Below are positions 1 through 8,096 of a stretch of 23,883 nt of DNA, piece by piece. The DNA is from a virus. The stretch is from positions 1-23,883 of the IMG/VR virus record IMGVR_UViG_3300031957_000842. One strand, given 5' to 3'. The notes beneath the pieces are model-generated. The model saw nothing but the letters and a program-made list of their open reading frames with translations, was not told the DNA's origin and ran no database searches. Each line of letters begins with the position of its first letter. Position 1 is the first letter of the stretch. A program made the position numbers and the translations under genes.

Positions 1-26
1 AGGCACAAGCGAGCCTCTGCGTTTTT
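1..26 (+). terminator. Rho-independent terminator, left arm cut by window edge
   Basis: The first four bases (AGGC) can pair with GCCT at 13-16 across an 8-base loop. The right arm continues as CTGC (17-20) and is followed by GTTTTT (21-26). The pattern looks like the right side of an 8-bp stem whose outer four bases (expected GCAG) lie just outside the window. If so, it ends a transcript from genes to the left and insulates the packaging operon. Only half the stem is visible, so the call is an inference. Confidence 0.45.
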
Positions 27-71
27 GTGACTTTCTGTCGCAAAACCTTTTAAAATAAAAATAACAAACAA

Positions 72-581
72 ATGAAAGAACCAACTTGGACTCAAATTGC
101 CTCACAATTAGGCGTGACTAATGTCACATTGTCCAAGTGGCGTTCAAAGCATACTGACTGTCCAAAGGATTCCAAAAAGCTTGAGGATTGGAAACTATGG
201 ATTCAGAAAAAGGAGATTGACGGCAAGGGATCGGGAAGAGTCGCAATAGATGGAAAAGAATATTCGGCTGCCGACATACACGACTTAAAGGCAAAGCTAA
301 TCGCAGCACAGGAAAGGCGAGAGAATGCAATGGCACAGATTCGAGAAATCGAATTGCAACAGAAAAGAGATAATTTAATTCCTGAATCGGAAGCGACCGA
401 GAAACTTATAAAACTACTAACTCCTCTAAGGAGATTGCTCGATGCCTTACCAAGGCAAATAGCATCTCAAGCAAATCCATCAAATCCAAACATTGCAGAA
501 CTTGCTATTCGCAATGGCTTAGACGATCGAGTCTTCGCTGAGATTGAAAAAATAATAAAGAACAATAGTGGCAAAGCGTAA
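72..581 (+). CDS. Terminase small subunit (Nu1-like), putative
   Basis: This 169-residue protein has an N-terminal helix-turn-helix (about residues 4-27, TWTQIASQLGV then TLSKWRSKH), followed by a charged, helical middle (about 70-115) and a helical C-terminal part. DNA-recognition helix first and oligomerising helices after is the usual build of small terminases, which bind the packaging site and bring the genome to the large subunit. It is the first gene of the block that holds the large terminase and portal, which supports the role. The ATG start has no Shine-Dalgarno site; the leader is A-rich. The end overlaps the next gene by 14 bases, suggesting translational coupling. The family call rests on the HTH, length and position; a generic HTH regulator is the alternative. 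Confidence 0.7.
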   Translation: MKEPTWTQIASQLGVTNVTLSKWRSKHTDCPKDSKKLEDWKLWIQKKEIDGKGSGRVAIDGKEYSAADIHDLKAKLIAAQERRENAMAQIREIELQQKRDNLIPESEATEKLIKLLTPLRRLLDALPRQIASQANPSNPNIAELAIRNGLDDRVFAEIEKIIKNNSGKA

Positions 582-978
582 AGAGAATCAGGTCATAAAA
601 TCTATTTCTAAAGCATTCCCGAAAATGAGTAAGCTGAAGGACACTCATAGAACTGAAACCTTTGACTGTGAAAACAAGAATTACATTATTGAAATCAAAT
701 GCCGAGATAAGCGTTACGACTCTTGGCTTTTCGAGCGTTCCAAATATGACTCCAATCTCCCAAAGGCGAAGGAGTCAGGAAGAGAGTTTATTTATATTGT
801 TGAATATAAGGGAGACTGTTGGGCTTGGAATATTTCAAAGCTAGTAAGCAAGGAACACAACTTTGAATGGGAGGAACGATCAATGCCTAAGACAACAGAA
901 TTTAGAAACAGGAGTTTGATAAACAAGCAAGTCGGTTATGTTTACGAAAAGGATGCTTTACATTTTAAACTTTTATAG
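568..978 (+). CDS. PD-(D/E)XK-like nuclease, putative
   Basis: The product has 136 residues and starts at GTG. The segment around residues 32-46 (FD, then seven residues, then IIEIKCR) fits the core of PD-(D/E)XK nucleases: D33, then E42-I43-K44 on a predicted strand. It is followed by a basic and aromatic stretch with W53 and an ERSKYD motif that resembles the DNA-contact region of phage resolvase-like members. A nuclease beside the terminase could trim or resolve branched DNA before packaging, or act as an HNH substitute as in many cos phages; that role is inferred. It overlaps the small terminase gene by 14 bases and abuts the next gene with no spacer, so it sits in the same transcript. 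Metal-binding residues are guessed from motif spacing, not from an alignment. Confidence 0.6.
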   Translation: MAKRKENQVIKSISKAFPKMSKLKDTHRTETFDCENKNYIIEIKCRDKRYDSWLFERSKYDSNLPKAKESGREFIYIVEYKGDCWAWNISKLVSKEHNFEWEERSMPKTTEFRNRSLINKQVGYVYEKDALHFKLL

Positions 979-1767
979 ATGAGTACACGAATGAACATAA
1001 ACGCTCAAGGGTTCAATAATATGATCCGAGCGTTAAAAAAGAAGACGGGTGCTTCTTATAAAGATGTTGTTCGAGGAGTTGCTTCCTCTGTTCTTACTCG
1101 ATCTGCTCAACTTACAAAAGGATCGTCTGCTAAGAAGATTACAGAAGATGTAAACAGAATGCTTCGCAAACCTTACAAGACAAGAGACGGAGATTTGGTT
1201 GCAGTCGCAAAAGATGGTCAAGTTTGGTATAATGGAGCAGGATGGCAGAAAGACAGATGGATCAAAGTTAATGGAGACGGAAGATTGAAGAATGTCGGCA
1301 AGACTGTTCAAAGAACAGGAAGGAACGCAGGACAATCAGCAACACTTTCTCCCAAACTTAGGTCTAAGATAAACAATGCAGTCAGGGAAGCAAAGACAAC
1401 AAAGACTCATCAACTGAAGTATAAAAAAGCGAGAATACACGCAGGCAAAAAATCTTTCCTTGAGATATTGAAAAAATTAAGAATCCCGATGGCTAACACT
1501 AGAGGGCTTGGCAAAGCAATGAAAGCGATTACTGATCCTGAACTTGGGAGAGCAGTCAATGGTTTTCAAAGTCAATCTTCGAGAACAGACTATGAAATCA
1601 CGATTTCATCAAAAGCTCAAAGTGCTTTGAATAAAAAATCGGGAGGAATCTTTGCTTTTTCAAGAGCGTTGAATGGTAACATCAAGGCATTTGAAAAAGC
1701 AGCAGAAAAAGATTTGGAAACCTATGCAAAACAATTCGCTTTAAAAAATGGCTTCTCTGTCCGATGA
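979..1767 (+). CDS. Unrecognised phage structural-type protein (possible tail-completion protein)
   Basis: The 262-residue product is very basic, with many Lys and Arg in the first 150 residues. The N-terminal 50 residues (FNNMIRALKK, then an Ala/Val/Ser-rich helix SSVLTRSAQ) resemble the opening of gp10/gpZ-like tail-completion or neck proteins, but this is weak. There is no TM segment or signal peptide and no catalytic motif. It starts directly after the nuclease stop and overlaps the large terminase start by 20 bases, so it is co-translated with packaging genes. A gpZ-like gene is missing from its usual lambda position between head closure and tail terminator, so this may be the displaced equivalent. 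A packaging accessory protein is equally possible. Confidence 0.45.
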   Translation: MSTRMNINAQGFNNMIRALKKKTGASYKDVVRGVASSVLTRSAQLTKGSSAKKITEDVNRMLRKPYKTRDGDLVAVAKDGQVWYNGAGWQKDRWIKVNGDGRLKNVGKTVQRTGRNAGQSATLSPKLRSKINNAVREAKTTKTHQLKYKKARIHAGKKSFLEILKKLRIPMANTRGLGKAMKAITDPELGRAVNGFQSQSSRTDYEITISSKAQSALNKKSGGIFAFSRALNGNIKAFEKAAEKDLETYAKQFALKNGFSVR

Positions 1768-3559
1768 ATTGGCGAGACTGTTCGCTCCTCGAAAACTCAC
1801 TTCTCCAATCAAGTGGGCTTATGATAACTGTGTCCTGAGGGCTAACATCTCTGAACTGTCAGGAGCGTTAAAAATATTTCCTTACGCTGAAGAACCTTTA
1901 AACGCTTTAGTTGATCCGATGGTCAACAAAGTGACTCTCTGTTGGGGATCGCAAAGTTCAAAGACAACAACAATGTATGCAGGAGTTGCTTATCTATTGT
2001 CAGAGTTTCCTAAAGATACTCTTTGGATTATGCCTTCTGCCGAGAATGCTCGGAACTTCTCAAAGGGAAGATGGCTTCCATTCGTTGAAGATTGCAAACC
2101 ATTGATGGATCAATGTCCAATCTCTCCCTCTTCAGGAAAAGTTGATACTGATAAAATTACAAATATGAGACAGGAGTTCCTGAATTGTGTCCTGACTTTT
2201 GCAGGAGCAGGAAGTGAGAACAATGTTAAGTCTGCTCCTGTCGCTTACTTGGTACTTGATGAGATTGATGAGATTGATCCCGACATAAGACTCGCAGCAC
2301 TCGAACGGATTAAGGGAAGGCGAGAATATAAGATTATCCAAACATCAACTCCAAAGGAAGAGAAGGGAGGAATATGGGAAGAATATATTTACGGAGATCA
2401 AAGAAAATATTTTATGCCTTGTCCTGAATGCGATGAAATGATTCAGTTCGAGTGGAGGCAGAAAGGAAAAGACGGAAAGCTCAGATATGGAATCGGGTTT
2501 GATGAATCTGCAAAGATGGATGACGGCTCTTATGATTTCCTAAAGGTTGCATCTTCTGCTCACTATCGTTGTCAAAATTGCGACTGCAAGATTCTCGATG
2601 CTCACAAACCAACAATGATAAAGAAGGGAGAGTGGAGACAAATGAATCCGAACGCTCCATCGGGACATCAGAGTTATCATTTAAATTCTATGTATTCTCC
2701 TGCGATGACTTTTGCAGACCTGATTGTTAATTGGCTTCAAGTGAGTTCAAGTATTTATGGACTCAAGAAGTTTGTTCAAGGAAACTTGGCAGAGGCTTGG
2801 AAAGAAGATTGGGTTAATCAAGATGAGAGCGAAGCAAATGTTTTAGAGTCAAACTATGAAAGAGGAGATTTAAGAGGCGATTATAGAATCCTTGCAGTTG
2901 ATACTCAGACGGATCACTTTAGATTTGTTGTTAGAGGCTTTGAATCGAGTGGCGAAAGTTACTTAATTGACTTCGGGAGTGTCGCTTCATTTGTTGACTT
3001 GGATAAAATCTTTGAAGACAACAAATGTCATAAGGCAATCATTGACTGTGCAGGAGATAGAACTCAGGAAGTTTATGAAGAAGTTTTCAAGAGAAGAACC
3101 CATTGGTTCGGCTCAAGAGGTTGGAAGACAATGGCAGAACCTTATCGCTTGCAACAAAAAGACCCGTTCACAGGAGACAACAAGGGAAGAGCAGGAAAAG
3201 GAAAGTTTTTATATTTACACATTGATAAGAACATTTGGGAATCTGAGATTGCAAAGCTAAGATCGCAACAAATGTCGGGGTTCTTTACTTTCACAGATAC
3301 TCCCAAGGAATACTACGATCAATTATTTGCAGTCTATTGGGCGAAGGAAACCGACAGAAGTGGACATATTAAGACAGTTAGGAAGATGAAGAGAAGCCGA
3401 GGAGATCACTATTTTGACTGCGAATGTATGGCAAGAGCCTTGAGTAAGTTTATCGGAATCGCAAGAGTTGACAGAATGAATGCCAACCCGATTGGAGAAC
3501 AACAACAAAGAAAGCCGAGGAAGCCAAAGAATCGACAACCCTCTGAGAGTTGGTGGTAA
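1748..3559 (+). CDS. Terminase large subunit, GpA family
   Basis: The 603-residue product is the ATP-driven motor and nuclease that cuts and pumps DNA into the prohead. The N-terminal ATPase has a Walker A-like loop at residues 67-74 (GSQSSKTT), Walker B with catalytic acid at 166-172 (AYLVLDE) and a coupling motif at 197-202 (IQTSTP). Two cysteine pairs (C225/C228 and C275/C278) form a likely zinc-binding insertion, seen in lambda gpA-type terminases. The nuclease half shows the acidic residues expected: D384 in ILAVDTQTD, D433 in IIDCAGD and a DHYFDCE segment near 553-559. Length and motif order match GpA terminases (about 600-640 residues), so the gene appears full length. A cohesive-end packaging style is suggested by the family but is not proved here. 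Confidence 0.95.
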   Translation: MASLSDELARLFAPRKLTSPIKWAYDNCVLRANISELSGALKIFPYAEEPLNALVDPMVNKVTLCWGSQSSKTTTMYAGVAYLLSEFPKDTLWIMPSAENARNFSKGRWLPFVEDCKPLMDQCPISPSSGKVDTDKITNMRQEFLNCVLTFAGAGSENNVKSAPVAYLVLDEIDEIDPDIRLAALERIKGRREYKIIQTSTPKEEKGGIWEEYIYGDQRKYFMPCPECDEMIQFEWRQKGKDGKLRYGIGFDESAKMDDGSYDFLKVASSAHYRCQNCDCKILDAHKPTMIKKGEWRQMNPNAPSGHQSYHLNSMYSPAMTFADLIVNWLQVSSSIYGLKKFVQGNLAEAWKEDWVNQDESEANVLESNYERGDLRGDYRILAVDTQTDHFRFVVRGFESSGESYLIDFGSVASFVDLDKIFEDNKCHKAIIDCAGDRTQEVYEEVFKRRTHWFGSRGWKTMAEPYRLQQKDPFTGDNKGRAGKGKFLYLHIDKNIWESEIAKLRSQQMSGFFTFTDTPKEYYDQLFAVYWAKETDRSGHIKTVRKMKRSRGDHYFDCECMARALSKFIGIARVDRMNANPIGEQQQRKPRKPKNRQPSESWW

Positions 3560-3631
3560 CCTAAATTTGACAATTTATAAAAACTTATTTGAATAGATTT
3601 ATTATCTATTTTCTTTTTCATTCATAAGGTT

Positions 3632-3658
3632 GCTTTGTCAGTTGAAAGACTGTGAAGC
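3632..3658 (+). other. Imperfect hairpin in terL-gpW gap
   Basis: GCTT (3632-3635) pairs with AAGC (3655-3658) and CAGT (3639-3642) with ACTG (3649-3652), with a small internal loop (TGT opposite TG) and a 6-base apical loop. It has no T-run of its own and lies 20 bases upstream of a canonical terminator. It could be part of a short RNA, an mRNA processing site or incidental structure in a 181-base non-coding gap. Confidence 0.3.
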
Positions 3659-3677
3659 ATATTAATCAATAAAAATT

Positions 3678-3712
3678 CTCTCAGGTTTTTGGTAGTTCCT
3701 GAGAGTTTTTTT
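3678..3712 (+). terminator. Rho-independent terminator
   Basis: A perfect 8-bp stem CTCTCAGG (3678-3685) and CCTGAGAG (3698-3705) with a 12-base loop is followed by seven T residues (3706-3712). It lies between the large terminase and the gpW-like gene, so it should end or attenuate the packaging transcript and implies a separate start for the head operon, or antitermination. Confidence 0.8.
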
Positions 3713-3740
3713 GATTAAATTGACAAATTTGCTTTTTTAG

Positions 3741-3980
3741 ATGGCATCAACAACTCCTGTAGCAACACTTATTATCCTGAGAGACAAACTCTTGCTTGCT
3801 TATGCAAAACTTGCAGAAGAGGGAGTTTCTAGTTATTCAATCGGAGATCAGACTTTTACCCTTAGAGATACGATGACAATTTTAGAAGAGATTACCAAGT
3901 TGGATAAACTCATAGCTTTAAAAAGTGGTACTCTCGGAGGAGGAAGAAACAGAATAACATTAAAGAACTTCGATGGCTAA
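3741..3980 (+). CDS. gpW-like head-tail joining protein
   Basis: The small 79-residue protein lies exactly between large terminase and portal, as lambda gpW (68 residues) does. It is predicted as two helices (about residues 7-27 and 42-62) linked by a beta hairpin that carries SYSIGDQTFTLRD. That helix-YSIGD-helix arrangement is typical of gpW-family connectors, which close the portal after packaging and form the platform for the head-closure protein. The ATG is preceded by a T-rich stretch, not a Shine-Dalgarno site. Its last codons overlap the portal start (ATGGCTAA), indicating coupled translation. Family membership is by size, pattern and synteny. Confidence 0.8.
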   Translation: MASTTPVATLIILRDKLLLAYAKLAEEGVSSYSIGDQTFTLRDTMTILEEITKLDKLIALKSGTLGGGRNRITLKNFDG

Positions 3981-5427
3981 AAAAAAGAAACCTTCAAAAC
4001 TAGGATTTGCTACAAAGCAATTCATTAAAGCATTCAGGGGATATGATGCTATAAAGAACACTCGTTATCGTGCGAGGCGAGGCTATGAAGCTATCCGATC
4101 CGAAGAGATTGAATTAGGTAATTATGACAGAGACAAATTAATCTCTGCTTCTTTAGAATTTAGAAGAAACAATCCTGTTATTGTTTCAATGTCCCGATTG
4201 AGAAAGGCTGACATTGTAGGAAGAGGGATTATTCCACAGGCTAACACAGGAGACGATTCTCTCGATTCTAAGATCGAGGAAGAGTGGGCAGAGTTTAGCC
4301 AAGACCCTGACATCACAGGTCAATTCGATATGAGAGAAATTCAACAACAGATGGTTGATTCTCTTTTATTTTATGGCGATTGTGGATTGATAGTTTTGGA
4401 CGGAAAGGTTCAATTCATTGATGGTTCTCGAATCGGTAATCCAAAAGGAACGGCTACAGGTTCAGAGCAAGACAACTTTCAAAACGGAGTTGAGGTCAAT
4501 GATTTAGGGAAACCAATTAATTATTCTGTCGGCAATCGAGTAAATGGAACTTTAAAAGACTACAGATTAATCTCATCAAAGGACTTTATTCCTTTCTTCA
4601 GAAAGATTCGTCCTGTTCAATATCGAGGGATTCCCGAACTCGCTCCTATTTTAAACACTCTTCAAGATTGCGATGAATACGACAGGATTGAGATGATCTC
4701 AGCAAAGGTTGCTGCATCTCTATCGGTTGCAGTCAAAAGGCAGAACTCTTATGAGTATGAATTGCAAAATAAATTAGGCAACGAAGAGCAAGATTCGCTT
4801 GGGAATCTAGAAACTTTTGAGACAGGAAGATTCCATTACTTAGAACCTGATGAAGATGTCAGCGTTATAAGTTCAAACGGCAGACCGAATGTCGATGGAG
4901 TCGAATGGGTTTCATATTTATTGAGAAAGGTAGGAAGTGCAGTCGGCATTCCTTTAGAATTTTTATTGATGGAGATAGGAGGAAGTTCTTTCTCTGCATC
5001 TCAAGGAGTTGTTCTTCAGTATCAACAAACAGTTGAGAGTTATCAGACTGATTTAATCAGAGCTATGCAGACACTTTATCGAAGATGGTTGACTCAGAAG
5101 ATAGCCGACAACGAAATCTCAGTTCCTTCAGGAGTAGAAAATCCTTTTAAGGTTCGTTGGCAGAGACCTGCGTTTCGTTGGATTAACCGAGCAGCACAAG
5201 TAAAAGCAGATTTGGATTATTTCCGAGTTGGTGCAATGAGCTTGGATGATATAACTGCTCCTTTTGGATATACGGCTGAAGATGTAATGGTTCGCAAGGC
5301 TCAAAATATTTCAAAGGCTAAGAAGATAGCCGAACAAAACGGATTAGATTGGAAAGATTTAATAAATCCATTCCCAACATCAATCTCAGGAAACTATTCA
5401 GAAGTCATTGAAGATGCCTCTTCCTAA
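3973..5427 (+). CDS. Portal protein, lambda gpB family
   Basis: The 484-residue portal subunit forms the ring at the capsid vertex through which DNA enters and leaves. Recognisable family segments include the N-terminal YRARRGYEAIRS, the RLRKADIVGRGI region near residues 77-90, DGSRIGNP in the middle, the RGIPELAPIL loop near 218-228, and the conserved EFLLMEIGGSSFSASQG segment near 329-345. The closing QRPAFRWINRAAQVKADLDYF section also matches lambda-type portals. Length is normal for the family (about 480-530). It overlaps the gpW-like gene by 8 bases and the protease gene by 14 bases when that gene is started at its ATG. Confidence 0.95.
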   Translation: MAKKKKPSKLGFATKQFIKAFRGYDAIKNTRYRARRGYEAIRSEEIELGNYDRDKLISASLEFRRNNPVIVSMSRLRKADIVGRGIIPQANTGDDSLDSKIEEEWAEFSQDPDITGQFDMREIQQQMVDSLLFYGDCGLIVLDGKVQFIDGSRIGNPKGTATGSEQDNFQNGVEVNDLGKPINYSVGNRVNGTLKDYRLISSKDFIPFFRKIRPVQYRGIPELAPILNTLQDCDEYDRIEMISAKVAASLSVAVKRQNSYEYELQNKLGNEEQDSLGNLETFETGRFHYLEPDEDVSVISSNGRPNVDGVEWVSYLLRKVGSAVGIPLEFLLMEIGGSSFSASQGVVLQYQQTVESYQTDLIRAMQTLYRRWLTQKIADNEISVPSGVENPFKVRWQRPAFRWINRAAQVKADLDYFRVGAMSLDDITAPFGYTAEDVMVRKAQNISKAKKIAEQNGLDWKDLINPFPTSISGNYSEVIEDASS

Positions 5428-7702
5428 ACCAAGCAACCAAGAAAAGAGAGCAGAGTTTGTTGATCGTTGTATGAAAGACGATGAAACACTCAAGGACTTT
5501 CCTGACGAAAAGCAAAGAGTTGCAGTTTGTATTGGTATTTATAAAAAAGAAACTCAGTTGAACGAAGGTTCAAACGATAATGTCAGCAAGACAGTTGAGA
5601 AGGGGTTGGAGAAGAAACTCGAAGACCACCGAGAGAAAGTAGGAAAAGACAAACGCAAACAAACGACTTTAAGAAAGCTCAAGATTGTTTACAACCGAGG
5701 AATCGGAGCTTACAGATCAAATCCAAGTTCAGTCAGACCTTCAGTCGGTTCTCCTGAACAATGGGCAAGTGCAAGAGTGAACTCATTTCTTCACGCATTA
5801 AGAAATCTTCGTTACCGAAGTGGAAAACACGATACAGATTTACTTCCAAAGGATCATCCAATCAGGAAGAACATAGATAAGAAACAAGCGAGTTTAGACG
5901 ATCATAGGAGATACGAAGACGGAGAAGTTATTCCTTCTGCTCTTCCTCCTGCTTACAGAAAGAGTAGAAAAGATGGAGAAACAAAAGGACAAGCCTGCAT
6001 TAATTGCAAATTTTACAAGGAAGATCAAAAAGACCATCGCTTTTACTGCACTAAATTTGAAGCTCCTGTTCGACCTCAATATTGGTGCAAGGCTTGGAAA
6101 GCAAAAGGCGAAGCATTGGCTGAAACATATAATGATTATCCTGAGTCGGCTTCAAACAATGCGAAGAAAGTGTTGCGATGGAGAGACGAACACGGAGACG
6201 AAGTAAAAGGAATGACTCAAGTCGGATGGACAAGAGCAAACCAATTGGCAAAGCGAGAAAGGATTTCAAGAGAAACGATTGCAAGAATGGCATCATTCAA
6301 GAGGCATCAAAAGAATGCAGAGATTGATCCTAAATATAAAGCAACTCCTTGGAAGGACAAGGGTTATGTCGCTTGGCTTGGTTGGGGAGGAACTTCAGGA
6401 ATCGAGTGGGCGAGTAGAAAACTTAAACAAATTGACAAAAAACTGAATAGTAAAATGCAAAGTAAACAATACGGATTTTCAGCGTTAAACATTTCCGAAT
6501 CTAAAATTGACAAAGAGTCAGGGAAGATGTTCGGAGTTTCTCTTATAAGCGTAGGCGAGGCACTAGGTCACGAATTATTCGTGGACGATGATAGTATCGA
6601 TTCAATTCTCCAATCAATAGAAGGAGAAAAATTGCCTGCTTACATTACTCATAGAGGAGCATTGTTTGAAGATCGACTGACAAGGGAGATCGGAATGTTT
6701 ACAAACTTTAGAACGGAAAACGAAAGATTGATGGCAGACTTTGAAGCCTTTGAATCTTTCAGGGATGACGATAATCGCAAATTCAATCGCTTATTTGAGA
6801 TGGCTGAAAAAATGCCTGAACGATTTGGATTAAGCATTGTATTCTCAGCGACTCAAGCTTGGGCAACTCCTGAAGGAGATGTCGAGCTAGGAGGAAGACC
6901 CGAAGATGCTTTATTTGATTATCCATCAATTCGGGTTCAGGAAGTATCGAGTGCAGATTTTGTTGATACTCCTGCAGCAAATCAAAAAGGACTTTTTTCA
7001 AAAATAGAAATCAAACCAACAAGTAAAATGTTAAAATCAGAACTCATCGAAGCAAATGAAAAACTCTCTGCTGAGAACGAAGCTCTTAAAGCAAAAGTTG
7101 CAGAACAAGATTCTGTTGAACAAGAAGCCTTAGAAGCACAACTCTCAACCGAAGAGGCACAGATTGAGTCAAGCAACGAAGTTCAAGAAGAAGCTTCATC
7201 TGAAGAAACTCAAGAGTCTTTTAATAAAGACGAAGAGATGGCAGTCACAGACAATGAGAAAACTATCGGAAAAGGTGGTTCTCAAGGTTTAGAAGGTCAC
7301 GAAGATGAAGAGGAAATTGAAGAAGAAGAAGCTCAAGAGGAAGAAGAAAGCCTTGAAGAGAAAGTTGCTTCGCTTGAATCTGTTATCGCAAGCCTACAAG
7401 ATCAACTTAAAGAGAAGGACGAAGAAATGTCTAAACTCCAAGAGCAACTTGAAGGTCACGAAGAAGAAGAAGAAGAAATGAAAGAAAAACTCTCTAAGGT
7501 AACCGAAGAGAACTCAAAACTTTCTTCTCTTATCAAAGGAGCTAATCCTGTTGAAGTAAGTAAAGGAGACGATTCAATTTGGTCTCCAAGCAAATCAACT
7601 AAAGATCAATTCATTAAGGATTACGCTAAAGAAAAAAATATTTCAGAATTTACGGCAACTCTTCGTCTCGGCAAAGAGAAGCCTGAACTCTTTAAACTAT
7701 AA
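5414..7702 (+). CDS. Multi-module prohead protease-scaffold polyprotein
   Basis: Starting at the ATG at 5414 (a TTG lies 6 bases earlier) gives 762 residues. Modules in order: a small phage motif EFVDRCM...FPDEKQRVAVC (14-39); a basic region ending in a WASARVNSFLHALRNL helix (117-132); a four-cysteine cluster C195, C198, C212, C225; a domain common in phage protease polyproteins (241-341, with VGWTRANQLA and LGWGGTSG); the protease core (372-530) with candidate catalytic H413 in ITHRGAL and S474 in FGLSIVF and the closing FVDTPAAN motif; then a Glu-rich coiled-coil scaffold (540-707) with two LEGHE repeats; and a short C-terminal tail likely to contact the capsid protein. Protease plus scaffold in one chain recalls lambda C/Nu3. 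In-frame Met codons at 7028 and 7238 could give a separate scaffold product. Confidence 0.88.
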   Translation: MPLPKPSNQEKRAEFVDRCMKDDETLKDFPDEKQRVAVCIGIYKKETQLNEGSNDNVSKTVEKGLEKKLEDHREKVGKDKRKQTTLRKLKIVYNRGIGAYRSNPSSVRPSVGSPEQWASARVNSFLHALRNLRYRSGKHDTDLLPKDHPIRKNIDKKQASLDDHRRYEDGEVIPSALPPAYRKSRKDGETKGQACINCKFYKEDQKDHRFYCTKFEAPVRPQYWCKAWKAKGEALAETYNDYPESASNNAKKVLRWRDEHGDEVKGMTQVGWTRANQLAKRERISRETIARMASFKRHQKNAEIDPKYKATPWKDKGYVAWLGWGGTSGIEWASRKLKQIDKKLNSKMQSKQYGFSALNISESKIDKESGKMFGVSLISVGEALGHELFVDDDSIDSILQSIEGEKLPAYITHRGALFEDRLTREIGMFTNFRTENERLMADFEAFESFRDDDNRKFNRLFEMAEKMPERFGLSIVFSATQAWATPEGDVELGGRPEDALFDYPSIRVQEVSSADFVDTPAANQKGLFSKIEIKPTSKMLKSELIEANEKLSAENEALKAKVAEQDSVEQEALEAQLSTEEAQIESSNEVQEEASSEETQESFNKDEEMAVTDNEKTIGKGGSQGLEGHEDEEEIEEEEAQEEEESLEEKVASLESVIASLQDQLKEKDEEMSKLQEQLEGHEEEEEEMKEKLSKVTEENSKLSSLIKGANPVEVSKGDDSIWSPSKSTKDQFIKDYAKEKNISEFTATLRLGKEKPELFKL

Positions 7703-7721
7703 CAATTAATTATTTAAAATT

Positions 7722-8093
7722 ATGTCAACAGTAATAAACGGAACTCAGCGAACCTTTACTGCAACAGGCACAATGTCAGCTTACATCTTAACTAAATTAG
7801 ATACTGACGGAACTGTCTCAACTGCAACAAAAGTCGCTTCAGGGGAAACTCGTGTAGGCTTCACAACAAGAGAAGTCTTATCAGCAGGGGATTCAACAGG
7901 AATCGCTTTGCTTAATGGTGGTGGTACTGCTTACGGAACAGCAGCAGGAACAATCACTAATGCAGGGACTGCTCTTTACGGAGCGTCAGGTGGTAAACTA
8001 GGAACAACTGCTTCAGGTGGTGTTGTTGGTTTCTCTTTAACATCAGCAGCAGCAAATGATGTTATCGAAGTTTTACTTCACGAATCTGCATAA
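7722..8093 (+). CDS. Capsid decoration protein (DUF2190-like)
   Basis: The 123-residue product is rich in Gly, Ala, Thr and Ser. Pattern features are an N-terminal strand-forming segment, a STGIALLNGG motif near residues 58-67, and the AGTALYGASGGKL...GGVVGFSLTSAAANDVIEVLL ending, which is typical of small phage decoration proteins annotated as DUF2190. These trimerise on the capsid surface and stabilise it after expansion. Position between protease-scaffold and major capsid protein equals lambda gpD. The leader TAACAATTAATTATTTAAAATT before the ATG (19 bases between the genes) has no Shine-Dalgarno site but resembles the leaders at 16859 and 19044. Confidence 0.75.
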   Translation: MSTVINGTQRTFTATGTMSAYILTKLDTDGTVSTATKVASGETRVGFTTREVLSAGDSTGIALLNGGGTAYGTAAGTITNAGTALYGASGGKLGTTASGGVVGFSLTSAAANDVIEVLLHESA

Positions 8094-8096
8094 AAT

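Noticed and set aside
3720-3725. TTGACA as a -35 box before the gpW-like gene (also at 3567 and 11311)
   Set aside because: No suitable -10 box lies at 16-18 bases, and at 3720 the start codon is only 15 bases away.
5408-5413. TTG start for the protease polyprotein
   Set aside because: An ATG lies 6 bases downstream and gives the MPLPKP start; TTG is unlikely.
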